Part shown: piece after piece, positions 33,701 through 41,335 of the stretch
Layout: each line of letters begins with the position of its first letter
How positions within the stretch are numbered: position 1 is the stretch's first letter
Origin: Ruminococcus sp. CAG:563
GTDB taxonomy: Bacteria; Bacillota; Clostridia; Oscillospirales; Acutalibacteraceae
Length of the DNA: 59,429 nucleotides
Reading direction: 5' to 3'
Assembly: GCA_000434915.1 (NCBI GenBank)
Contig: FR882088.1
Location: 8,828-68,256, forward strand
Program-made: the position numbers and the translations under genes
Notes under the pieces: model-generated
Seen by the model: only the letters and a program-made list of their open reading frames with translations
Databases searched by the model: none
What the model was told of the DNA's origin: nothing

Positions 33701-35095
33701 ATGGATGACCCGGGTGGGATTATACTCAAGCTGATTTTACTTTTATTACTTATTTTAGTCAATGCGTTTTTTGCAATGAGTGAAATAGCGGTAATATCCC
33801 TCAACGATAACAAAATAGAAAAGATGGCTGAAGACGGCCACAAGAAAGCAAAGCAGGTTGTTAAACTGACCGAAAATTCGAGCAAGTTTCTCTCGACTAT
33901 ACAAATCGGAGTAACCCTTGCGGGATTCCTTACTTCGGCGAGTGCGTCGCAGACCTTTGCAGACATGATAGTCAAGGCTCTTAAGGGCACGGCATTTTAT
34001 AACGCCCTCGGTGCAAGCGTAGTTAGCGGACTTTCGATTGTTATAATAACAATCATCATGTCGTATTTTTCGCTTGTTCTCGGCGAACTTACACCGAAGA
34101 AGATCGCTATGCAGGCTCCTGAAAAAATTTCTTTCAAGGTTGTCGGAATTTTGCTTTTCTTCTCCAAGGCCTTTTCTCCGTTTGTCAAGGTGCTGTCTGT
34201 CTCAACCAATGCGGTCGTTCGGCTTCTCGGCTACAATCCTCATGCCGATGAAGAGCCTCTTACCGAAGAAGAAATTCGAATGATGGTTGATGTCGGCGGC
34301 GAAAAAGGTGTTATCGAAGACGTTCAAAAGGAAATGATAAACAACATTTTCGAATTTGACGATCTTGATGCAGGCGATATTATGACCCACAGAACCGATA
34401 TGACGGCAGTTGACGTCAACGATCCGATAATGGATGTTGTCAAAACTGCGATTGAATCGGGCTATTCGAGAATTCCGGTTTTCGATGACGACCCGGACAA
34501 TATAATCGGTATCATCTATGTTAAGGACTTACTCAGATATATAGGAACGGATCTTCCGAAGCACGCTATGAGAAAAATTATGCGCACTCCGATGTATGTT
34601 CCGGAATCCAAGAGCTGCGGTGACCTTTTCAAGGAAATGACAAGTCAGCATACGCAAATGGCTGTTGTTGTTGACGAATACGGCGGAACGGCAGGACTTG
34701 TCACCCTTGAGGATATTATTGAAGCAATCGTCGGAAATATTCAGGATGAATATGACGATGAAGAAGAGGAAATCTCAAAAATCAACGAGACAACCTTTAC
34801 GATTGACGGCTTAACGGATATCGATGAGCTTGACGAGATAATCGGCAAGGATTTGCCGGAGGGCGATTATGATACGATTGCCGGTTACATTATAAGTCAG
34901 CTCGGATATCTCCCGAAGCAGGGCGAGCACAGCGAGGTTATGTTTGAAAACATAAGATTTACCGTTCTTGAGGTCGAAAACCGACGCATTGAAAAGGTCA
35001 AGGTCGAAATTCTCCCCGTCGAGGAAAAAGATGAGGACGATGACGACTCGGACAAGAAAAATAAAAGCAAAGATAAAGACAAAGATAAAGAATAA
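33701..35095 (+). CDS. CNNM/CBS-domain transporter, CorC/HlyC family (464 aa)
   Basis: This family is linked to magnesium or divalent cation efflux; older names call it hemolysin-like. The CNNM membrane domain (about residues 1-190) includes FFAMSEIAVISLN and GELTPKKIAMQ. A CBS pair (about 205-325) has DIMTHRTDM and VVVDEYGGTAGLVTLEDI. A C-terminal CorC_HlyC domain is followed by an acidic and lysine-rich tail. AAAGGAG lies 10 nt before the ATG at 33701; a TTG three codons upstream is too close to it. Ion specificity is not visible. Confidence 0.92.
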   Translation: MDDPGGIILKLILLLLLILVNAFFAMSEIAVISLNDNKIEKMAEDGHKKAKQVVKLTENSSKFLSTIQIGVTLAGFLTSASASQTFADMIVKALKGTAFYNALGASVVSGLSIVIITIIMSYFSLVLGELTPKKIAMQAPEKISFKVVGILLFFSKAFSPFVKVLSVSTNAVVRLLGYNPHADEEPLTEEEIRMMVDVGGEKGVIEDVQKEMINNIFEFDDLDAGDIMTHRTDMTAVDVNDPIMDVVKTAIESGYSRIPVFDDDPDNIIGIIYVKDLLRYIGTDLPKHAMRKIMRTPMYVPESKSCGDLFKEMTSQHTQMAVVVDEYGGTAGLVTLEDIIEAIVGNIQDEYDDEEEEISKINETTFTIDGLTDIDELDEIIGKDLPEGDYDTIAGYIISQLGYLPKQGEHSEVMFENIRFTVLEVENRRIEKVKVEILPVEEKDEDDDDSDKKNKSKDKDKDKE

Positions 35096-35100
35096 AATTA

Positions 35101-35132
35101 TGACGTGGCAATTTGATTGCCACGTCATTAAA
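35101..35132 (+). terminator. terminator after the CNNM gene
   Basis: The perfect stem TGACGTGGCAA with TTGCCACGTCA is visible. The following bases are TTAAAAAA, so on the plus strand the T-tract is poor; it may serve mainly as a block between convergent genes. Confidence 0.55.
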
Positions 35133-35168
35133 AAAGCTCCCGGAAAAATCCGAGAGCTTAAATTTTTT
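35131..35168 (-). terminator. terminator of rplJ-rplL
   Basis: Read on the minus strand, AAGCTCTCGGA pairs with TCCGGGAGCTT and is followed by TTTTT. Confidence 0.8.
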
Positions 35169-35180
35169 GTTGAAACAAAC

Positions 35181-35552
35181 TTACTTGAGTTCGATCTCTG
35201 CGCCAACTTCTTCGAGCTTAGCCTTGATGTCCTCAGCCTCGTCCTTAGAAGCGCCTTCCTTAACAGCCTTCGGTGCGCCGTCAACAAGAGCCTTTGCCTC
35301 AGCAAGTCCAAGACCTGTGATGTCCTTAACTGCCTTAACAACCTTGATCTTCTGTGCGCCTGCGCTCTTGAGGATAACGTCAAACTCTGTCTTCTCCTCA
35401 ACTGCCGGGCCTGCTGCTGCCGGACCTGCTACAACTGCTGCTGCAGCTGATACGCCGAACTCATCCTCTACTGCGTGTACGAGCTCTGAAAGCTCAAGAA
35501 CTGAAAGAGTCTTCAACTCTTCAACGATAGCATTAATCTTCTCTGATGCCAT
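35181..35552 (-). CDS. rplL: 50S ribosomal protein L7/L12 (123 aa)
   Basis: This is the mobile stalk protein that recruits translation GTPases. The N-terminal dimerisation helix pair (VEELKTLSVLELSELVHAVE), the Ala/Gly-rich hinge (SAAAAVVAGPAAAGPA) and the C-terminal domain (EFDVILKSAGAQKIKVVKAV, GLGLAEAKALVDGAPK) are complete. It follows rplJ and is regulated with it. A terminator follows, so it is not co-transcribed with rpoB here. Confidence 0.98.
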   Translation of the reverse strand: MASEKINAIVEELKTLSVLELSELVHAVEDEFGVSAAAAVVAGPAAAGPAVEEKTEFDVILKSAGAQKIKVVKAVKDITGLGLAEAKALVDGAPKAVKEGASKDEAEDIKAKLEEVGAEIELK

Positions 35553-35608
35553 GGTAATTTACCTCCATAATAATTTTAGTAATTTTTAAAATTTAGTTTC
35601 GCTGACAA

Positions 35609-36118
35609 TTAAGCCTCAGCGGGAGCCTCTGCCTTATCGGCGATAGCCTGAACAGCACGAGCAAAGCCTGCGATAGGTGCGCTGAATACATTTGCAACCA
35701 TAGAGAGCAATGTTTCTCTCGAGGGAAGGTTTGCAAGATCCTTGAGCTTATCCATCGACATTACCTCACCGTCGAGGTAACCTGCTTTAAGCTTGAAGTT
35801 TTCGTGATCCTCTGCATACTTGTTGAGGATACGAGCTGCGGCTACATAGTCGTCCTTGGAAGTTGCGAGAGCTGTTGTTCCGTCGAGAACCTCGCCCATG
35901 CTTTCGAGAGACGTACCGTTGATTGCGAGCTTGAGGAGAGTGTTCTTAACAACTGTGTACTCAACTCCTGCTTCACGAAGCTCCTTACGGAGAGCTGTAT
36001 CGTCGGCAACGGAAATTCCCTTGTAATCTACGATTACACCTGCGCATGAATTGCTGATTCTGTCTGCAACGGAAGCAACTATCTGCTTCTTCTGTTCCAA
36101 TACGCTTGCACTTGGCAT
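35609..36118 (-). CDS. rplJ: 50S ribosomal protein L10 (169 aa)
   Basis: L10 forms the base of the ribosomal stalk and binds L7/L12 dimers through its C-terminal helix. Diagnostic segments are SCAGVIVDYKGISVADDTALRKELREAGVEY and VVKNTLLKLA. The ATG at 36118 is preceded by AGAGGTG at 6 nt; an in-frame GTG three codons earlier overlaps that site. An L10 leader RNA precedes the gene, consistent with autoregulation by L10-L12. The rplK-rplA pair that often precedes it is absent. Confidence 0.97.
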   Translation of the reverse strand: MPSASVLEQKKQIVASVADRISNSCAGVIVDYKGISVADDTALRKELREAGVEYTVVKNTLLKLAINGTSLESMGEVLDGTTALATSKDDYVAAARILNKYAEDHENFKLKAGYLDGEVMSMDKLKDLANLPSRETLLSMVANVFSAPIAGFARAVQAIADKAEAPAEA

Positions 36119-36149
36119 TTTTTTCACCTCTCATGCAATGAAATAGGTG

Positions 36150-36312
36150 CTTATAAACGAAAATTAATCCCTGTCCACTTACCGTGAACAGGGATATGAC
36201 ATACAAATATTGACCCGAAAAATCGGTTATCGTATGCTCCCATTCTCGGCAGGCGGTCTGTTAAAACCATTACGCTGATTGCACCTGCTGTCTTTGAAAA
36301 AGAACAGCTTAG
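36150..36312 (-). ncRNA. ribosomal protein L10 leader
   Basis: Reading the minus strand, the leader contains the conserved AAAGACAGCAGGTGCAATC segment, then AACAGACCGCCTGCCGAGAA, typical of Firmicutes L10 leaders. A long hairpin near the end (ATCCCTGTTCAC...GTGGACAGGGAT, 36164-36193) followed by TAATTTTCGTTT can act as an attenuator. L10-L12 binding is expected to reduce rplJL expression. Confidence 0.85.
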
Positions 36313-36314
36313 TT

Positions 36315-36343
36315 ATATTAGCACACGTTTACCGTTTTGTCAA
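36315..36343 (-). promoter_or_regulatory. promoter of rplJ-rplL
   Basis: On the minus strand TTGACA (36338-36343) and TAATAT (36315-36320) are spaced by exactly 17 nt and precede the L10 leader. Confidence 0.85.
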
Positions 36344-36367
36344 TACTTATTTTTAATTTTGAGCAAA

Positions 36368-38083
36368 TTATTTGCCGAAAATCGGATAAACAAAAGTTAT
36401 AAGCTTTTTTATTATGTTCTTTGCAAGATTAACAAGGTTTTCTGCGATGATTATGAACTGATTTGTGTTAGCTTCCTTTACTTCATAGCCCGGGATTGTA
36501 CCGTTACGGTTTTCAACTCCGTCTACCTCTCCGATATATCCGCCCCAAAGGCTGTAAGCGATAGCAAGTGCTTCTTTCTCTTCGGGAGTGGCAAAACCGT
36601 ATTTTTCGCTGAATTCACGAAGCATATTATCTGCAAGGCTGCCCTTGTAGCCGAGCTTACCGAGAAGCTCGTTTGCACCTGCAAGAATGTCGCTGTCTGC
36701 CGTCTCGGCAATGGATTTGCGAACAGTGAATGCAAACAGTCTGATGAGCACGGTGAAGTCGTCTGAGCCGAGATTGTATCTTTTGTCACCGATTTTACAT
36801 CTGAGCGTGGCCAAGGTTATGGCGTCGTTAAGAGTTTTGTATTCGCTGTCTGGAATTTCAAGTCCGTACTCTGCGGCTTGCTCTTTGATTCCGCCCTCGC
36901 CGTAAATCGGAGCATCTGACATTTCTTTTATCATGTCTGTAATCGGTTTAAGTTTTGCATAAAGCGCACTCGATTCCTCAACTCCGAGCGTTTCGGGGGA
37001 GATGTTCTCTCTGAGGTTCTCGGAATACTCCTTATAAGACATGCTCCAAGTGTATTTCTGAAGACTGTTCTTCATCATTTCGAGAGCGTCTTTCGAGTAT
37101 CCTTTACAAACCTCGGCAAGTTTATCGGCATCAATATGGTTAATTTTCTTCGTTTCGTAATTGATTTCGCTGTCGGATACGTTAAAGCATTTGTATTCGG
37201 CGGGGAAGTTGCCGAGACTCGACATCGAGAAATCATAAATTGTATTGCCGAGAAAGCTTGTGTAGGATTTTACGTTGTTACAGTGAGTATGACCCGAAAA
37301 AACAAGCTTAACACCCAAATCGGCAAGAAGTCCGGCAAACGAATACGGAGTGTTGACAACATAGTTCTTTTCGTTGAGCTTCTGAAACGGATTGTGCTCA
37401 AGGAGATTGTGGTGCATAATCATAATGACCTTTTTGCCTTGCTTTTTTGCCGCTTTAATCTGTTTTACTGCCCAATCCATTCTTGTTACGTCGTTGCTCG
37501 GAACAACCCGATATCTCTCATCACAGGTGTCAAGGGCGACAAGGGTGTATTCATCATTGAGATTTGCACTGTATGAGCAGGTGCCGTCATCGGTTGAAAG
37601 AGCCTCATCATAGCCGAATTCATGATAGATTTCCGTGAACTTTTTGTGGTCAACCGGCATATCCTTGGCATTGTCATGGTTGCCGTTAATAACATAAACC
37701 TGTTTGCCGGTTTCCTGCTCAAATTTTCTGAATTTTGCGGCAACAGTTTCATGCTCGGAAACATAGTCTCTGCCGTGAGTTGCAAGGTCGCCTGTTACAA
37801 GAACAAACTGACATTTCGGATTTTCCGCACATTCCTTAAGAAATTGGTCGATTATGTATCCGCTTTGATTGGTGAGCGATTCACTTTCCGATTTAAAGGT
37901 TGTAACCCAACCCTCATCAGCCAAAGTTGTTCCGACTTGCTTTACAGGATGGACATAGTGAGTATCCGATGCGACCGCAAAACCGAAATTTTCGCCGCTT
38001 TTTTCTGCCGAAGCAGTCAATGTAAGCAACGAGCATAAAATAATAGTCAGCGAAAGAATAATGCTCATTGATTTCTTTAACAT
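36368..38083 (-). CDS. secreted calcineurin-like metallophosphoesterase, large type (571 aa)
   Basis: A signal peptide (about residues 1-26) is followed by a phosphoesterase domain with the metal motifs VASDTHY, VTGDLATHG, INGNHDNA, MIMHHNLLEHN and FSGHTHCNN. A C-terminal half of about 280 residues is mostly helical, with conserved-looking YKEYSENLRENI and GSDDFTVLIRLF segments, and ends in a hydrophobic helix. It is not a close paralogue of the other two exported phosphoesterases in the window; the motif spacing is different. The substrate is unknown. Confidence 0.87.
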   Translation of the reverse strand: MLKKSMSIILSLTIILCSLLTLTASAEKSGENFGFAVASDTHYVHPVKQVGTTLADEGWVTTFKSESESLTNQSGYIIDQFLKECAENPKCQFVLVTGDLATHGRDYVSEHETVAAKFRKFEQETGKQVYVINGNHDNAKDMPVDHKKFTEIYHEFGYDEALSTDDGTCSYSANLNDEYTLVALDTCDERYRVVPSNDVTRMDWAVKQIKAAKKQGKKVIMIMHHNLLEHNPFQKLNEKNYVVNTPYSFAGLLADLGVKLVFSGHTHCNNVKSYTSFLGNTIYDFSMSSLGNFPAEYKCFNVSDSEINYETKKINHIDADKLAEVCKGYSKDALEMMKNSLQKYTWSMSYKEYSENLRENISPETLGVEESSALYAKLKPITDMIKEMSDAPIYGEGGIKEQAAEYGLEIPDSEYKTLNDAITLATLRCKIGDKRYNLGSDDFTVLIRLFAFTVRKSIAETADSDILAGANELLGKLGYKGSLADNMLREFSEKYGFATPEEKEALAIAYSLWGGYIGEVDGVENRNGTIPGYEVKEANTNQFIIIAENLVNLAKNIIKKLITFVYPIFGK

Positions 38084-38357
38084 AAAACCTCTCCTTTCAA
38101 TTATACAGCTATTTTACCAGTGCAAACTGCGATTGTCAACGAACAAGGGGATAAGATTTGAAAATCCTAAAAAATTTTTTGAAAAAGATTAATATTAATA
38201 AAGAAAAATAAAACTGAAAAACGCTTGTTATTTTTCTGTTAACACATGAAAAAAGAGCAAAATTGTGCCGTAAAGGCGAAAAGAACAACAAAAAATGTCG
38301 AAAGCTCGAAATTGTTAACAATTTGTTCACACAATTACAACATTTTTTCAGCACTGA

Positions 38358-38461
38358 TATAATACTATATCGATGGAGATAGTTATCTCTATTTTCATTT
38401 TTATTTTCTCTTTCCCTTGAACGGTTCGATGTTGCACACGTCGGACCGTTCCCCCTTTTTA
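38358..38461 (+). ncRNA. possible small RNA with its own promoter and terminator
   Basis: In a 569-bp gap, an extended -10 (TGATATAAT, 38355-38363) is followed about 55 nt later by a strong hairpin (GAACGGTTCGA with TCGGACCGTTC, 38419-38451) and TTTTT. Between them lies a palindrome GGAGATAG-TTATCTCT and a pyrimidine-rich single-stranded stretch. No start codon with a ribosome site is seen. A transcript of roughly 90 nt is inferred. The -35 region is weak. Confidence 0.45.
38419..38461 (+). terminator. intrinsic terminator in the gap before the LRR-dockerin gene
   Basis: An 11-bp stem with one mismatch and a TTTTT run is visible. It has no protein gene immediately upstream on the same strand. 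Confidence 0.7.
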
Positions 38462-38562
38462 CGGGTGGTTATTTACATCACGAACAAATCAGAATTTAAG
38501 GCATTGGACAAAACAACGATTTGTGCAATGCTTTTTCTATTATTTGGAGATATCTTCGTATA

Positions 38563-38591
38563 TTGACACAAAAGGGAAAATGATTTATAAT
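38563..38591 (+). promoter_or_regulatory. consensus promoter of the LRR-dockerin gene
   Basis: Perfect TTGACA (38563-38568) and TATAAT (38586-38591) with a 17-nt spacer predict strong expression, with a leader of about 55 nt. Confidence 0.88.
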
Positions 38592-38652
38592 TACAATGTA
38601 TAGAAGTCCACAGCTTCGGGCTTTTTACAAAAAATATTAAGGAGAAGTTGAA

Positions 38653-41082
38653 ATGAAAAAGATTTTATCTTTAGTGTTGACGTTATGTATTATGTTGACG
38701 GTGTGCAGCGCCGGATTTATGACAATCACGGTCTCTGCCGTTGAGAAAATCGAAGGCTCGGAGGTTACATGGAGTTTTGATTACACGAGCAAAACTCTTA
38801 CCTTCAGCGGAAAGGGTAACATCCCGGACTATGATACATACGAGGATGAGAACGGAAAATCAACAATTCCCTGGGCCGGCTGTGCTTACAATACCGTTGA
38901 GTTCGGCAAGGAAATCACAGGTATCGGTAATTATGCACTCAGAAAGAGCTCTGATCTTGTTGCCGTTACTATTCCCGAGACGATTAAAAAAATCGGCAAC
39001 GGGGCATTTTCCAACTCGCTCGTTCTTAAAAGTGTTACTGTTAAAAACGGTGTTACCGAGATAAGCGACGGAGCTTTTATGGGTTGTACGGCACTTTTGA
39101 CAGTTGAGCTTCCGACCGGTATAACAAGAATCGGAAAAAATGCTTTCTATAAATGTACGGCTTTGAAAGCTATTACAATTCCAGATTCGGTAAAAACGAT
39201 AGATATAAGTGCATTTAATACATGTACGTCTCTTGAGACATTTACCGCTCCGAAATCGCTTGAAACAATCGGTGACAGAGCTTTCTATTGCTGTGAAATG
39301 CTCAAGAATGTAACATACGGCGATAAGCTTACATCAATCGGCATAAGTGCTTTTGACAACACTGCCGTTGAAGCTTTTAATGCACCTAAAACGCTTAAAA
39401 CGATAGGTGACGGGGCATTTACCGGATGTGAAAATCTTGCGGTCGTAACGCTTGGAGAGAATGTTGAATCAATCGGAGCAAACGCATTTGACGGTTGTTC
39501 CGCATTAAAAGAAATCACACTCCCGGCGGGTATTCAGAAAATAGCAAGTGCAACCTTTTCCGGCTGCGATAGCCTTGAAAAGGTGCTCATTCCCGAAGGA
39601 ATTCAAACGATTGAGGACGAAGCTTTTTCGCTTTGCACATCTTTAAAAACGGTTAGGATTCCTTATTCCGTTAAAACAATAGGAACTAAGGCCCTCGGAT
39701 ATGGTAAAAGGGGTAAGCTGATAAGAGACTTTAAGGTTACGGGTTATGACGGAACAGCGGCACAGAAATATGCTGCCGATAATAAGCTTGGATTCACTTC
39801 TCTCGGTGATCCGCTTGCCAAGAGCGGAAATGCCGGTGATAAAATTACATGGAAAATTGATGAGAACGCTGTGCTTGTGTTTACAGGCAGCGGTGCGGTA
39901 GCTGATTATTCAATTTATAATATGCCTGTTTATCTCAACAGTGAAATTCAGGAAATTGTTATTGATGACGGAATAACGGCGATTGGCGCATATTCGCTGT
40001 TCGGCAATTTTGGCGACATATTTGTTGTTTCGGAAAAAGTCACTTCTATCGGCGAAAAGGCTATCGGCTATTATTTTGACGAGGTCGGCAGGATAGTTAA
40101 AATTAAGGACTTCAAGATTGTCGGCTATAAGGGTACGGCTGCTGAAACATATGCAAAAAATAACGGCTTCGCCTTTATTGCAATAGTTGATGACGGCAGC
40201 TGCGGCGAAAAATCGACATGGGATTACGATAAAGCTTCCAAGACGCTGACAATCAGCGGCGAGGGTAAGGCTGATATGAATTATGACGAGACATCTGTAC
40301 CGAGCTTCATTGCAGAGGGTTATCCCGTTGAGAAGGTTGTTATTAAAGAGGGTATAAAGGAGATCGCCGAAAACGGATTCCTTGATATCGACAACGGTGA
40401 CGGCAAGATCACCTTCCGTATTCCAAAGAGCGTAACAACTATTGGCGATCATGCAATCGGTTTCTCGGAGGATATCGTTTTGAATGACGATAATACCGAG
40501 GTTAGCAATTTTATTCTCAATAAAAATTGTATTATCGAGGGTTATGCTGCAACCGCGGCAGAAACATATGCCGCAAAGAACGGAATTGATTTTGTAACGC
40601 TTGACCCGACAGTTGATCCTCCTGCTACGGCGGATACCACATTTAAACTCAGCGATAAGGCAACAATATGTACTCTTGACGAGAATGCAAAAATAATTAA
40701 GATTTATGCTCAGAACGCAACACAAGAGAAAATCATGGCCGATTTTATTATCGGCAAGGATCTTGTGGTCAGTGAAATTAAAAAGGTCACAACCGGAACA
40801 ACACTCAAGACATCGTACAGTGCATCTGTTTCAAACACCTACACATTTGCTCTGATGGGTGATGTCAACGGCGACGGTGCAGTCAATTCTGCCGATGCGC
40901 TTTGTGTTCTCAGACATTCGGTTGCCCTTTCGACATTGGCCGGGGCAAATCTTGTAGCTGCCGATCTTGATGCAAACAATAATGTCAATTCTTCGGACGC
41001 ATTGAGGATTCTCAGAATTTCGGTCGGCCTTGAAGATCTCGGCAGCCTTTATCCTAAGGCTGCGGCTCCCTCAAAGCCGTAA
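38653..41082 (+). CDS. secreted BspA-type leucine-rich-repeat protein with C-terminal type I dockerin (809 aa)
   Basis: A signal peptide (about residues 1-30) is followed by an introductory WSFDYTSKTLTFSGKG module. LRR_5 repeats run from about 75 to 345, with units such as VTIPETIKKIGNGAFSN and ITIPDSVKTIDISAFNTC. Two further blocks each contain a WxxDxxxxLTISGxG-like module, and three GYxGTAAExYAxxNG spacer segments occur. A dockerin ends the protein (about 735-795), with GDVNGDGAVNSADALCVLR and ADLDANNNVNSSDALRILR. The protein probably docks onto a cohesin-bearing surface scaffold and contacts host or plant material. AAGGAG precedes the ATG. Confidence 0.92.
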   Translation: MKKILSLVLTLCIMLTVCSAGFMTITVSAVEKIEGSEVTWSFDYTSKTLTFSGKGNIPDYDTYEDENGKSTIPWAGCAYNTVEFGKEITGIGNYALRKSSDLVAVTIPETIKKIGNGAFSNSLVLKSVTVKNGVTEISDGAFMGCTALLTVELPTGITRIGKNAFYKCTALKAITIPDSVKTIDISAFNTCTSLETFTAPKSLETIGDRAFYCCEMLKNVTYGDKLTSIGISAFDNTAVEAFNAPKTLKTIGDGAFTGCENLAVVTLGENVESIGANAFDGCSALKEITLPAGIQKIASATFSGCDSLEKVLIPEGIQTIEDEAFSLCTSLKTVRIPYSVKTIGTKALGYGKRGKLIRDFKVTGYDGTAAQKYAADNKLGFTSLGDPLAKSGNAGDKITWKIDENAVLVFTGSGAVADYSIYNMPVYLNSEIQEIVIDDGITAIGAYSLFGNFGDIFVVSEKVTSIGEKAIGYYFDEVGRIVKIKDFKIVGYKGTAAETYAKNNGFAFIAIVDDGSCGEKSTWDYDKASKTLTISGEGKADMNYDETSVPSFIAEGYPVEKVVIKEGIKEIAENGFLDIDNGDGKITFRIPKSVTTIGDHAIGFSEDIVLNDDNTEVSNFILNKNCIIEGYAATAAETYAAKNGIDFVTLDPTVDPPATADTTFKLSDKATICTLDENAKIIKIYAQNATQEKIMADFIIGKDLVVSEIKKVTTGTTLKTSYSASVSNTYTFALMGDVNGDGAVNSADALCVLRHSVALSTLAGANLVAADLDANNNVNSSDALRILRISVGLEDLGSLYPKAAAPSKP

Positions 41083-41125
41083 ACTAAGTTCAAAACGGAA
41101 GTAAAATAAATATCTGAGTAATTTA

Positions 41126-41158
41126 GGACGCAGGCTTAATGCTTGCGTCCATATTTTT
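41126..41158 (+). terminator. terminator after the LRR-dockerin gene
   Basis: The stem GGACGCAGGC with GCTTGCGTCC is followed by ATATTTTTT. Confidence 0.78.
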
Positions 41159-41201
41159 TACTCTGTTTTTAATAATATTAAACATATTTTTTAAAAACCT
41201 A

Positions 41202-41230
41202 TTGAAATTTATGTTAATATGTGATATAGT
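41202..41230 (+). promoter_or_regulatory. promoter of the EF-G-like gene
   Basis: TTGAAA (41202-41207) and TATAGT (41225-41230) are spaced by 17 nt, giving a leader of about 100 nt. Confidence 0.6.
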
Positions 41231-41335
41231 TAGAGCGTTGATACATTGATAGGAACTCTGTTATTTGTTGCAATTCTGCGTTCAAAATCATCTAAGGTAC
41301 GCTGAAATCAATGTAGAACGTAAGGAGGTTTTCTT

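Noticed and set aside
35097..35180. Possible CRISPR-like repeats or further genes between CNNM and rplL
   Set aside because: The stretch is two adjacent terminator hairpins for convergent transcripts; no repeat-spacer pattern exists here or elsewhere in the window.
38136..38354. 72-codon minus-strand frame in the gap before the LRR-dockerin gene
   Set aside because: AT-rich, phenylalanine-dominated, no ribosome site; the gap is better explained by a promoter and terminator.
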